Shown: positions 7,708-16,400 of the stretch, piece after piece | How the letters are laid out: each line of letters starts with the position of its first letter | Position numbering within the stretch: position 1 is the first letter of the stretch | Origin: Candidatus Accumulibacter phosphatis | GTDB taxonomy: Bacteria; Pseudomonadota; Gammaproteobacteria; Burkholderiales; Rhodocyclaceae | Assembly: GCF_012939955.1 (NCBI RefSeq) | Contig: NZ_SPMY01000014.1 | Location: 1-46,533, forward strand | Reading direction: 5' to 3' | Length of the DNA stretch: 46,533 bases | Translations under genes and position numbers: made by a program | Notes under the pieces: model-generated | Seen by the model: only the letters and a program-made list of their open reading frames with translations | The model's database searches: none | What the model was told of the DNA's origin: nothing

Positions 7708-9936
7708 ATGCGAAACAGACCGACAAGCATCGTCCCTGCCTTGCTCGCCATCGGACTCGTGGGTCTGACGTCAGCACCGAGCTTCGCACAGCAGAAAAAC
7801 CCCGAACGCAATGTCTACTACGGCGAAACCCATTTACATACCAGCTGGTCGTTCGACGCCTACGCATTTGGCGACACGCAGACCGGGCCCGAGTCGTTCT
7901 ATCAGTACGCGACGGGCAAACCGACCTTGCATCCGGGCGGCTACCAGGTGCAGATCACCAAACCGCTCGACTGGGGCGCAGTCACCGAGCATGCCGAGTA
8001 CATGGGCATGGTCCAGGAAGCCATGGATCCCGAGTCGCCGCTGCGCAAGAGTTCGCCGCTGCTGGCCCGGGCCTTCGAGGACGGCGTCAGGGCCGATGGG
8101 CTGCTGGCTTTCAAAGTGCTGTCGCTGGCGATTGCCAAGGGACTGCCGATCAAGGAATTCAGCGATCCGGCCGTCGTCGCGCCGGTCTGGAAGCGGGTCA
8201 TCGACATCGCCGACAGGTACAACAAGCCGGGCAAGTTCACGACCTTCGCCGCCTACGAGTGGACTTCCACCCCGGATTCCAAGAACCTGCATCGCAACAT
8301 CTTCTTCCGCGATTCGAAAAAAGTACCGCAAGTGCCGTTCACGCCCCTGGACTCGCCCGATCCGCGTCATCTCTGGAGCTGGATGGACCAGCAACGCGCG
8401 GCAGGCAACGACTTGCTGGCCATCTCGCACAACGCGAACCTGAGCAACGGCACGATGTTTCCGACCGAAGTCGATCACACCGGCCGACCGATCGACCGCG
8501 CCTGGGCGGAGGCTCGCCTGCGCAACGAGCCGCTGACCGAGATGAAGCAGGTCAAGGGGCAATCGGAGACGACGCCGGGGCTTTCGCCCAACGACGAGTT
8601 CGCCAACTACGAAGTCTTCGTCTGGCATCTGCTCGGCAAGAAAGGCCCGCCGCCGAGCGAATACGGCAGCTACGTACGCCAGGCCTACAAGGACGGCCTG
8701 GCCATGGAGCAGGCACGCGGTTTCAATCCCTACAAGCCCGGCGTCGTCGGCGGCTCCGATTCGCACGTCAGCGTCGTCCCCTACCGTCAGAAGAACTTCT
8801 TTGGCGTGCACGGTACGGTCGACGACACCATCGAGAAACGCATCAACGGCGCCACGGTGCTCGGACTGAACAGCCTCTGGGTCACCCCTGCCGGTCTGAG
8901 TGCGGTGTGGGCCGAGGAGAACACGCGCGACGCACTCTTCGACGCGATGCGACGCAAGGAGACCTACTCGACCAGCGGCGTGCGCATTCCGCTGCGTTTC
9001 TTCGGCGGCTGGGGGCTGGATGCCGGCATGCTCAAGCAGAAGGAGTGGCTGAAGACAGCCTACGCCACAGGCGTCCCGATGGGATCCGATCTGCTGCAGC
9101 CGACAAGCAAGGCGCCCTCCTTCGTGGTCTGGGCGGCGAAGGATCCCGACAGTGCCAATCTCGACCGCGTCCAGGTCGTCAAGGGCTGGAGCATCAACGG
9201 ACAATCGTTCGAGAAGATTTACGACATCGCCTGGGCGGGGGCACGCAAGCCCGATGCGAGCACCGGCAAGGTGCCGGCGATCGGGTCGACGGTGGATCTC
9301 ACGAAAGGCACGTACACCAACACCATCGGTGCGGTGGAGCTGAAAACAGTGTGGACGGACCCCGACTTCGACGCAGCCCTTGATGCTTTCTATTATGTCC
9401 GCGTGCTCGAGATTCCGACGCCGCGCTGGAGCAGCATGCAGGCCGTGAAACTGGGCAGGGTTCCCCCGAGCGGCAGCGGGTTCACGGCAGTGATCCAGGA
9501 ACGGGCATGGAGTTCGCCGATTTGGTATACGCCCAGTGCAGAGGCGCGCAAGGCCAGCAAGCCAGGGTTGACCATCGCTGAGCTGAGCAAGCAGGGCGCG
9601 CAGATGCTCGGCGACGCGCAGCTCAAGGAACTGCTCGTCGGCAAGACGGTGAAAGTGCGCAACTCGGTGACCGGCCAGCACTTCGAGATCCTGCACGGCG
9701 CCACCGGCCGGCGCCTGATAGCGTCGGTCGACGGCAAGGCAGCGGACTTGCGCGAAGTAGGCGAGATGATGCACGGTGGTGACCCTGCCTACGAGATTCG
9801 CGACGGGCGCCTGCGCACGGACATCAACGGTAGCGAATTCGATGTCGCGGTCTACCGGCTCGGCGACAAGTACCTGGCGGCGCGCAGCAACGAGTTCGGT
9901 TACGCGAACTACGAGGTCGAGCCGGTAAAGGAATGA
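7708..9936 (+). CDS. DUF3604 periplasmic metallohydrolase-like protein
   Basis: A 742-residue protein with a signal peptide (residues 1-27, ending APSFA). Metal-ligand-like motifs are spread as in PHP/amidohydrolase-type folds: YYGETHLHTSWS (H42, H44), AVTEHAEYMGM (H94), SHNANLSNG (H241) and VVGGSDSH (D351, H353). The family (DUF3604) has no established reaction. The start at 7708 is set by AGGAG at 7693 and the signal peptide. The stop overlaps the next start (ATGA at 9933-9936), and that gene overlaps the third in the same way, so the three proteins are co-translated. With a FadL porin gene upstream, a periplasmic role on an imported compound is a reasonable inference, not shown. Confidence 0.85.
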   Translation: MRNRPTSIVPALLAIGLVGLTSAPSFAQQKNPERNVYYGETHLHTSWSFDAYAFGDTQTGPESFYQYATGKPTLHPGGYQVQITKPLDWGAVTEHAEYMGMVQEAMDPESPLRKSSPLLARAFEDGVRADGLLAFKVLSLAIAKGLPIKEFSDPAVVAPVWKRVIDIADRYNKPGKFTTFAAYEWTSTPDSKNLHRNIFFRDSKKVPQVPFTPLDSPDPRHLWSWMDQQRAAGNDLLAISHNANLSNGTMFPTEVDHTGRPIDRAWAEARLRNEPLTEMKQVKGQSETTPGLSPNDEFANYEVFVWHLLGKKGPPPSEYGSYVRQAYKDGLAMEQARGFNPYKPGVVGGSDSHVSVVPYRQKNFFGVHGTVDDTIEKRINGATVLGLNSLWVTPAGLSAVWAEENTRDALFDAMRRKETYSTSGVRIPLRFFGGWGLDAGMLKQKEWLKTAYATGVPMGSDLLQPTSKAPSFVVWAAKDPDSANLDRVQVVKGWSINGQSFEKIYDIAWAGARKPDASTGKVPAIGSTVDLTKGTYTNTIGAVELKTVWTDPDFDAALDAFYYVRVLEIPTPRWSSMQAVKLGRVPPSGSGFTAVIQERAWSSPIWYTPSAEARKASKPGLTIAELSKQGAQMLGDAQLKELLVGKTVKVRNSVTGQHFEILHGATGRRLIASVDGKAADLREVGEMMHGGDPAYEIRDGRLRTDINGSEFDVAVYRLGDKYLAARSNEFGYANYEVEPVKE

Positions 9937-10871
9937 GCAGCGCTCCCGCTGCAGCCAGCGTTCCGCAGCCATCACGCGTGCAGCGCTGGCTGCGAGAGCC
10001 ACTGCTGCAGTTTCTGGTCATCGGCGGTGCGCTGTTCGCGGTCTATGGCGCACTCAACCCGCAGACTGTTGTTCCATCCCAGGCCAATCAGATCCGGCTC
10101 ACGCGCGACGATCTGCGCCAGATGGCAATGGTGTGGGCGGCAAAGTGGCAGCGCCCGCCGACGCCGGAGGAACTGCACAGCCTGATCGAAAACAAGATTC
10201 GCGAAGAAATCCTCTATCGCGAGTCGCTCGCACTCGGCCTCGACCAGAACGACACCATCGTCCGCCGTCGCTTGGCGCAGAAGATGGAATTCCTTGCCGA
10301 AGACACGTCCTCGATCCGCGATCCCGCTGCCGCGCAACTGAAGCTGTGGTTCGCAGAGAACCGGGCGAGCTTCACTTTGCCGGACCGGATGTCGTTTCGC
10401 CATGTGTACTTTTCACCCGACCAGCGCGGCCTCGGGGCGCGGGATGCGGCCGTCGAAGCACTGGGAAAGCTCGTCGGCAAGCCCGCCGACTCGCCGCTAG
10501 TCGCCGAGATTGGCGATCGTTTCATGTTCCAGGATTACTACGCCGAGCGCGTAGCGGAGCAGGTGGCCAGTGTGTTCGGAACGGCATTTTCCCAGTCGCT
10601 GTCCGGGCTTACGCCAGGCGCCTGGATCGGGCCCATCGAATCGGGACTGGGCTGGCATCTGGTGTTCATCGATTCGATCACACCGGGACGGGTGCCGACA
10701 TTTGACGAGATCGAGCCGGAAGTGAAAGCCGAATGGATCAACGTGCAACGCGCCGAAGCCAAGCGCAAGGTGTTCGCCGCGATGCGCGCGCGCTACGAAG
10801 TCGTGCTGCCGCCGCCGGATGAAAAGGATGCTCCCGTCGCCGGAACGGAATCGACCACAAACACTCGATGA
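9933..10871 (+). CDS. Membrane-anchored parvulin-type peptidyl-prolyl isomerase
   Basis: 312 residues. A single N-terminal membrane segment (LLQFLVIGGALFAVYGAL, about 26-43) anchors a periplasmic part. Residues about 60-125 form a SurA/PrsA-like helical region (ENKIREEILYRESLALGL); about 145-265 match a PpiC/parvulin domain (SFRHVYFSPD and later GLGWHLVFIDSI). A parvulin assists folding of exported proteins. ATGA overlaps with both neighbours suggest it may be a dedicated foldase for the DUF3604 protein or the HupE/UreJ protein; that is inference from the operon. Confidence 0.85.
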   Translation: MSSAPAAASVPQPSRVQRWLREPLLQFLVIGGALFAVYGALNPQTVVPSQANQIRLTRDDLRQMAMVWAAKWQRPPTPEELHSLIENKIREEILYRESLALGLDQNDTIVRRRLAQKMEFLAEDTSSIRDPAAAQLKLWFAENRASFTLPDRMSFRHVYFSPDQRGLGARDAAVEALGKLVGKPADSPLVAEIGDRFMFQDYYAERVAEQVASVFGTAFSQSLSGLTPGAWIGPIESGLGWHLVFIDSITPGRVPTFDEIEPEVKAEWINVQRAEAKRKVFAAMRARYEVVLPPPDEKDAPVAGTESTTNTR

Positions 10872-11890
10872 ACAGCGGCATGCGGATGTTGGCGCTGTTG
10901 CGCTGGGCATTGCTCAGCGCGATGCTATCGATCCTCCTCGCGTCGGCTGGCGCCTGGGCGCACGAAACGCGTCCCGCCTATCTCGAAATCAACGCCACCG
11001 CGCCGGGCCGCTACGACGTGCTGTGGCGGACGCCGGTGCTATCGGGAAGGCCGCTGCCAATTGCGCTGAAGTTCGCTGAGGGCACGTACAACGTCACCGA
11101 ACCCGCTCTGCGCGAACTGTCCGATTCTCTGCTCGAGCGTCGCGTGATCGAAGCTCCCGGCGGCCTTGCCGGCACGCGTATCGACATCGTCGGCCTACAA
11201 GCGACGATCACCGATGTCCTGGTGCGTGTGCAGATGCACGATGGCAGCCATTCGACCACTCTCGTCCATCCCTCGCAGCCGTGGCTGGAAATCGCCGCGG
11301 AGCGCGGCTGGCTGTCGGTCAGCGGCGCTTACCTGCGGCATGGCATCGATCATATCCTTTTCGGCTACGACCACCTGCTGTTTGTCCTGGCACTGATGCT
11401 TATCGTGCGTCAGACTCGCATGTTGCTGTGGACGATCACAGCATTCACGGTCGCGCACTCGATCACGCTGGCACTCGCAACGCTTGGACTGGTGCACCTG
11501 GCGGGCCCGCCGCTTGAGGCCAGCATCGCACTTTCCATTCTGCTGCTGGCCAGCGAGGTCGTTCGCTTGCAGCGCGGCGAAGCGAGCTTGACGGCGCGCT
11601 TGCCATGGCTGGTCGCGTTCTCTTTCGGCTTGCTGCATGGACTCGGATTCGCCAGCGCGCTGGCCAGCATCGGCCTGCCGCGCGGCGACATTCCGCTCGC
11701 CCTGGTGGCCTTCAACATCGGCGTTGAACTCGGTCAGCTCGCTTTCGTTCTCGTCGTGCTGGCGTGTTTGGCGTTAGCCAGGCGAATCAAGCTGGCGACG
11801 TCATTGGTGCGCTACGGCCGCGCCACCACGCCCTATGTGATCGGGATTCTGGCATCGTTTTGGTTCTTCGAGAGGCTGGCGACGTTCTGA
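10868..11890 (+). CDS. HupE/UreJ-family membrane protein
   Basis: 340 residues: a signal peptide (to about residue 34, GAWA), then a periplasmic domain of about 130 residues starting HETRPAYLEINATAPGRYDV, then six or so membrane helices. The helical part carries the family's histidine motifs HGIDHILFGYDHLLFVLALM and, later, GLLHGLGFASALA. Related HupE/UreJ proteins move nickel or other metals; the N-terminally extended type in DUF3604 operons has no proven substrate. The start overlaps the foldase stop (ATGA). A natural hypothesis is metal supply or maturation for the DUF3604 enzyme. Confidence 0.85.
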   Translation: MNSGMRMLALLRWALLSAMLSILLASAGAWAHETRPAYLEINATAPGRYDVLWRTPVLSGRPLPIALKFAEGTYNVTEPALRELSDSLLERRVIEAPGGLAGTRIDIVGLQATITDVLVRVQMHDGSHSTTLVHPSQPWLEIAAERGWLSVSGAYLRHGIDHILFGYDHLLFVLALMLIVRQTRMLLWTITAFTVAHSITLALATLGLVHLAGPPLEASIALSILLLASEVVRLQRGEASLTARLPWLVAFSFGLLHGLGFASALASIGLPRGDIPLALVAFNIGVELGQLAFVLVVLACLALARRIKLATSLVRYGRATTPYVIGILASFWFFERLATF

Positions 11891-12020
11891 GCAACTGATG
11901 CCCTTCAGCAGCTTGGCGACGTCGCAACTTGCGCGACCTGCGCGCGTCGCGAGGCGCTACACTGCGTTCTCGCAAGCACCAGACAAGACGTCATCCACCC
12001 ACCCCGGATATGCCAAGACA

Positions 12021-13136
12021 ATGCGCCGCAATATGTCCGTAAATCAGTACCTTGGCGAGCTGTTGCTCGGCACCGACCCGGCCATGCGCTTGCGCGTGGC
12101 GCAGACCGGACTGGGCCTCTTGCTGATGCTCACCGGCATGGCGGTCGTACTGTGGGCAGCTTGGGCGCTGCACTTGCCGCGTGCTCCGCTGCATCTCTGG
12201 ACGCTGAGTTCGTTGTTCGCCATCGTCATGGTCTATATGACTATTCGCTGCGGTTGGTCACAGCACTTCAAGGACCCCTCTCTTACCTTGCCGCAGATGG
12301 CCATTGCCATTATCTGTAGCGCCAGCGGTTATGCGCTGATGGGCCCGGTGCGCGCAATTGCGTTCCCTAACTTGCTGATCATTCTGATGTTCGGCATGTT
12401 CGGCCTACGCGCGGCCAGCGCCTTTGGGATCAGCATTTTTGCTTTATTGGCCTTTGGCCTGAGCATGGCTTTGATGACTTCGATCGATCCCGATAGCTAC
12501 CCGCCGACCGTCGAATTGGCGCATTTCATGATGCTGAGTATCGTCGTTCCCGCGGTTTCGGTCCTGGCCGGGCGTTTGAGCCGCATTCGCCGCCGCCTGG
12601 GCCAGCAAAAGCAAGAGCTGACGGTGGCGCTCGAACAGATCAAGCTCATGGCCGCACACGATGACTTGACTGGCTTGTTGAATCGCCGCCACATGCAGGT
12701 CCTGCTCGAGCAGGAGACTCAGCGCAGTCTGCGCTCCGGACGGGGCTTTTGCTTGGCCCTGCTCGACATGGATCATTTCAAGCGCGTCAATGACCGGCAT
12801 GGCCACGCCGCGGGTGATGCCGTACTGCGCGCCTTTGCCAATAGCGCGCAGGCGGTCTTGCGCCGCTCGGACGTACTGGCGCGCTGGGGTGGTGAAGAGT
12901 TCGTCTTGATGCAGGCGGACACCAGCATCGAGTTTTCTAGAGCCACCATGGAGCGGCTGCGTGAGCAGGTGACGAAGCTGGAACTCACTTTTGGCGAAAA
13001 GCGCTTGCACGTCAGCTTTTCGGCCGGACTGACCGAACACCGTGCCGGTGAGAGCGTGACCCAGACCCTGGAGCGCGCCGACCGCTTGCTCTACGACGCC
13101 AAGGCACAGGGCCGCAACCGCGTGCTGGCGGACTGA
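12021..13136 (+). CDS. Membrane-bound diguanylate cyclase (GGDEF)
   Basis: About 371 residues. Residues about 30-190 contain five or six hydrophobic segments, the sensor part. A short linker coiled region (RIRRRLGQQKQELTVALEQI) leads to a GGDEF domain starting DDLTGLLNRRH. The active site is GGEEF at 290-294, so it should make cyclic di-GMP from GTP. The inhibitory I-site RxxD is intact at 281-284, five residues before it, so product feedback is expected. The start is uncertain: an in-frame ATG at 12033 (MSVNQYLG) is as good and an upstream one at 11898 has no support. Confidence 0.85.
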   Translation: MRRNMSVNQYLGELLLGTDPAMRLRVAQTGLGLLLMLTGMAVVLWAAWALHLPRAPLHLWTLSSLFAIVMVYMTIRCGWSQHFKDPSLTLPQMAIAIICSASGYALMGPVRAIAFPNLLIILMFGMFGLRAASAFGISIFALLAFGLSMALMTSIDPDSYPPTVELAHFMMLSIVVPAVSVLAGRLSRIRRRLGQQKQELTVALEQIKLMAAHDDLTGLLNRRHMQVLLEQETQRSLRSGRGFCLALLDMDHFKRVNDRHGHAAGDAVLRAFANSAQAVLRRSDVLARWGGEEFVLMQADTSIEFSRATMERLREQVTKLELTFGEKRLHVSFSAGLTEHRAGESVTQTLERADRLLYDAKAQGRNRVLAD

Positions 13137-13302
13137 CCGAGCCAGCAGGCCAGGGAGGCAAGGCGAGCAGCGAGCCTGCTCGGTGCGCGCCACGGAATCC
13201 CCCCCTCTCGCCTGCGCCAAGCTGAGCACTCCGGAGGAGACTTCGATGCCGGCCCTGCCCGCGCCGCCAGCCGGCAAAGCGTGGAATCGGACGCCCTCGA
13301 AC

Positions 13303-13319
13303 ACGGCACGCTCCTTGCT
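13303..13319 (+). promoter_or_regulatory. Sigma-54 promoter of the flavodoxin unit
   Basis: ACGGCACGCTCCTTGCT keeps GGCACG and TTGCT of the sigma-54 consensus with ten bases between GG and GC; only the base before GG is off. Transcription should begin near 13330, 18 nt before the ATG of the 36-residue ORF, whose AAGGAG then falls in the leader. No NifA site (TGT-N10-ACA) was seen in the 180 bp upstream. Confidence 0.6.
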
Positions 13320-13347
13320 TAGGGATCTTCATCGACAAGGAGATCAC

Positions 13348-13458
13348 ATGGAAAACATTCACTATCCGACGCCCTATCTGCTCTACACCGCCGACGCCAT
13401 CGTCAGCGATGCCTGCCTGCCGAAGGCAGCGAAGCACAATCGAACCCTGGCGGCGTGA
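13348..13458 (+). CDS. 36-residue ORF leading the flavodoxin gene
   Basis: Begins MENIHYPTPYLLYTADAIVS and ends HNRTLAA. Three things support it as a real gene: AAGGAG seven bases before the ATG, a sigma-54 promoter whose start point lies just upstream, and a stop codon overlapping the GTG start of the flavodoxin gene (GTGA at 13455-13458). No signal peptide, domain or family is recognised. It may be a small partner of the flavodoxin or a translational leader. The rest of 13137-13302 holds nothing else I can support. Confidence 0.55.
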   Translation: MENIHYPTPYLLYTADAIVSDACLPKAAKHNRTLAA

Positions 13459-14003
13459 CGATCATGACCAAGATCGGCATTTTCTTCGGTACCGAGAGCG
13501 GCCGTACGCATCTGGTCGCCAAATACATCGCCAAGAGTCTGGGTGACGCAGCGAGCACGCCGATCGATATCGGCCGCGCAACGCTGGCCGACTTCCTCGC
13601 CTACGACGCCCTGATCCTTGGTAGCCCGACGCACGGCGGCGGCCAGCTGCCAGACCGCTCCGTCGCCGCGTGCCCGCCAAGTTGGCAGGCATTTCTGCCG
13701 CAACTGGCGGGCGCCGACCTGTCCGGAAAGGTAGCTGCCATCTACGGTGTCGGCGACCAGAAACAATATCCTGGCGCTTTCGTCGACGCGATCGCTGTTA
13801 TCCAGAGCACCCTATTGGCAAGCGGAGCCCGCGTCGTCGGGCGCTGGCCGACCACCGGCTACGATTTCGCTGCTTCTCGGGCAGTCGCCGGCGAGCATTT
13901 CCTTGGCCTGGCGCTTGACCAGATCAACCAGCCGGGATTGACCGGACAACGCGTCGAAAGCTGGCTGGCGCAGGTCCGACCGGCCCTGCTGCCGGGTGTG
14001 TGA
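13455..14003 (+). CDS. nifF: Long-chain flavodoxin, NifF/FldA type
   Basis: About 182 residues from the GTG at 13455, or 179 from an ATG at 13464. The FMN phosphate loop is FFGTESGRTH near the N-terminus. The long-chain insertion and second FMN loop follow: WQAFLPQLAGADLSGKVAAI with YGVGDQKQYPGAF, then GRWPTTGYDF and FLGLALDQINQPGLT. Flavodoxins carry single electrons; the NifF branch feeds nitrogenase reductase. The NifF assignment rests on overall pattern (the SGK-GLGDQ-type block) and the sigma-54 promoter; no other nif gene is in the window, so a general flavodoxin (fldA) remains possible. The start overlaps the 36-residue ORF (GTGA), suggesting coupling. 14004-14223 is a short convergent gap without features. 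Confidence 0.75.
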   Translation: MTIMTKIGIFFGTESGRTHLVAKYIAKSLGDAASTPIDIGRATLADFLAYDALILGSPTHGGGQLPDRSVAACPPSWQAFLPQLAGADLSGKVAAIYGVGDQKQYPGAFVDAIAVIQSTLLASGARVVGRWPTTGYDFAASRAVAGEHFLGLALDQINQPGLTGQRVESWLAQVRPALLPGV

Positions 14004-14223
14004 TGACGACGCTTGGCGTTTTGGCAAGTCTGCAAGCTTGCCGCGCCTTGCTGATCGTCGGCGCGCCCGCCCCGGAAAGCGGCGGCAGGAGGGCGCAGTC
14101 CGGTCCCTGCAGCGATCGGCTGAGGTCTCCCGGAATGCCCGCAGATGGTGCCCTCCCAGCTCGGTTTTGCACCACCACCGAGCACCTGCCGCAGAGAAGT
14201 GACGCTGCTCGGGCAGAAATCGC

Positions 14224-15861
14224 CTACGACTTGCTGCCCCCCTTGACCAATTCGATCTCGCTCGGGCGCCAGGCCTTGGTAAAGAAGGATTCAAGCGGAC
14301 TGTAGAGACGCAGGATGGTGAACCAGCCTTTCCCCGGCAGGGTCTGGATCCAGTTGCCGCGCTTGATGCCTTCCGGCTGGGTAGGAGCGAAGTAGATCGT
14401 CGTCGAGCCATCGGCGTTGGCTTCGGCTGCGGGTGACGGGTAAGTCTGGCTGCCGGCGCGCGGGTAGCGCTGCGGCGTGTCGAGCATCGAACGTGTCTGA
14501 TTGTCGTAGACGGTGAACGACCAGAAGGCACGCGCGGGGATATCCTTCGGCAGGGTCAGCTTGTAAGTCTTGCCGCCGTCGAAGGGCTCGCTGTTGGCGT
14601 CGAGAAAACCCATCAGGTACTGCGAACCAACGTCCGGGATGCGCATGATCATGCCCGGGGAGTCGAGGGTGTAGCCATAGTAGAACGCCGTCCGCGAGTC
14701 CAGCGTGCGCGCCCCGGTCGGCGGTAGCGGCTTGAACATGCCCTCCTTGGTCAATTGCGGCGGCGGCGTCTCGAAGTTCGCCCCGCCCTCCCACAGCATG
14801 TTGCCCCACTGCGACCCCGGATAATAGTTCCAGTCATGCGCCTGGCTGTAACGCCAGTTCAGGGCGCGCCCTGCGGCGTTGCCCACGGCCGCCGCGTCGG
14901 TGAGAATCTTTTTCATCCGCTCGTCAGGATTGAAAGGCTTGCCTTTGACGATGCCGATTGCCGCCAGTTGCCCGCTGAGTTCCACGTCGTAGCTGCCGGC
15001 CGGCTCCTGCTGGACGTTTTCGTTGATCATTTCGAAGAACGAGTAGTCGTTCGGCGGAATGGTGTTCATCACCCGGCCACTGGCCTCGACAAATCTGGTC
15101 TCGGGAATCGCCGCGTTGCGTCCCAGGCGGACCTCGCCGGCGAGCGCGGTGGCAATGCTGGTACCGACGCCGCCCGCGGTGTAGGGGTAGATCTTGATGC
15201 TCTTCTTGATCAAATCGACGGCCGGCTTCGGGTCGTTGTCCACCAGGAAGGAACGCGCGGCGTAGAGTACCCGTGTCGTCTGCGCACGTGCGATGAAGAA
15301 ACCACCATCCGGAAGCGGGCCGTCGTAGCCCGGTGGCAAAAGCAGGTACTTGCCGCCCTCGCCGCGGTCAGGCCCGGGGAAGCCGATATCGATGACCCAG
15401 GAGAACCACATGTCGTTGATCGTGCCCAGACCCTGCGGCGGCTGTTCGACGACCATCGGCCCTTTGCTCAGATCCACCACCGCCATATAATAGACCGTGT
15501 CGGCGTTGGCGGTGAGAAACAGCGACTTGGCATCCATCAAGTCGGGGAAGATGACCACCGTGTTGTCCTCGGCACCAATGCTGAGGAAACCCTTGCGAAT
15601 CGCATACGCCGAAGCGCCACGAAAGCTGTTGTTAAAGACGTTCAGGGCACGCGTGAAGTCGAGCGTGTCATAGACCTTGCTGGCCGTTTCCACGCTCGGC
15701 GCACCATCCTTGAATTCGAGCGTGCCAATGCGCGTCTCGACCTTGTCGGGCGTCGTCAGCGAAGCCGGGATGGCGCTCTTTTCCTGTGCGCTCGCCAGTT
15801 GGGGAAGCGCCAACAGCAGGCACGAGGCGAGAGTAGTCAGCGGTTTGATGAGTGGCTGCAT
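14224..15861 (-). CDS. Exported DUF1254/DUF1214 protein
   Basis: 545 residues with a signal peptide (MQPLIKPLTTLASCLLLALP, cleavage near ASAQ, residue 26). The N-terminal half (about 60-280) matches DUF1254 (RKGFLSIGAEDNTVVIFPD, NADTVYYMAVVDLSKGPMVV), and the C-terminal half (about 370-530) matches DUF1214 (ARAFWSFTVYDNQTRSML near the middle, then GNWIQTLPGKGWFTILRLY). The two domains often occur together in envelope proteins of unknown activity. AAGGAG lies eight bases before the start. A good sigma-70 promoter sits about 220 bp upstream, so the leader is long. Transcribed alone; convergent with the flavodoxin gene. Confidence 0.85.
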   Translation of the reverse strand: MQPLIKPLTTLASCLLLALPQLASAQEKSAIPASLTTPDKVETRIGTLEFKDGAPSVETASKVYDTLDFTRALNVFNNSFRGASAYAIRKGFLSIGAEDNTVVIFPDLMDAKSLFLTANADTVYYMAVVDLSKGPMVVEQPPQGLGTINDMWFSWVIDIGFPGPDRGEGGKYLLLPPGYDGPLPDGGFFIARAQTTRVLYAARSFLVDNDPKPAVDLIKKSIKIYPYTAGGVGTSIATALAGEVRLGRNAAIPETRFVEASGRVMNTIPPNDYSFFEMINENVQQEPAGSYDVELSGQLAAIGIVKGKPFNPDERMKKILTDAAAVGNAAGRALNWRYSQAHDWNYYPGSQWGNMLWEGGANFETPPPQLTKEGMFKPLPPTGARTLDSRTAFYYGYTLDSPGMIMRIPDVGSQYLMGFLDANSEPFDGGKTYKLTLPKDIPARAFWSFTVYDNQTRSMLDTPQRYPRAGSQTYPSPAAEANADGSTTIYFAPTQPEGIKRGNWIQTLPGKGWFTILRLYSPLESFFTKAWRPSEIELVKGGSKS

Positions 15862-16051
15862 TGCTTTGTCTCCTTGAGTATCGGTCAGTCTGACGCGCCA
15901 GCAGCGTCGTGGTTCTGTGCCCACCGGAAGGCGATGCGGGGAGCCGCGCAGCCCACGGCCAGCCGGGAACTGGCGTCTATCTGCCGGGCCGAAAACGCCC
16001 ACCTCGGTCTCAGTAGCGGGCGCTGCACGGCAGATGGGACGTGCTGGACGG

Positions 16052-16105
16052 GATCGCCGATGGCGATCAGCAGAGCGATTGTAGGGCGGGATCGGCCAAA
16101 GTCAA
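16052..16105 (-). promoter_or_regulatory. Sigma-70 promoter and leader hairpin of the DUF1254 gene
   Basis: On the minus strand TTGACT (16105-16100), 16 bp, TACAAT (16083-16078). The start of transcription would be near 16071, directly followed by a perfect 7 bp hairpin GATCGCC-ATC-GGCGATC (16068-16052). The remaining leader to 15861 is about 190 nt. Nothing else is supported in 15862-16400. Confidence 0.55.
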
Positions 16106-16400
16106 TCGTTCAGCATAGAGGAAGCAAGCGTCGATCATCGCTCTACACCGAGCGCTGTTGCGAAGAACATGCCCCCTGGAAGAGCGCGCCCAGCCAGCAC
16201 CGCTTCCCCTGCCGGCTGCTTCGTATTACGCTCCGTACTGGCGGTCGTGCTTCGTCCCTCCAGGGGAGCCAGGAAAACCCAGCGAGTCACGGTCGATCCC
16301 GACAAAGCACTGGGGTGGTCGCGCCGAGCGCCGAAGCGAAACGTAGCGACGACACCCGTGTACATCCTCCACTACTGGCCCAAAAGCCACTGCCCGTGAC

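Noticed and set aside
7834-10002. Long minus-strand open frame of 722 codons opposite the DUF3604 gene
   Set aside because: A shadow of the high-GC coding strand; the sequence is His/Arg/Leu-rich with no domain.
13120-13300. NifA upstream activator site for the flavodoxin promoter
   Set aside because: No TGT-N10-ACA was found in this stretch, so the nif link rests on the promoter type and the protein only.
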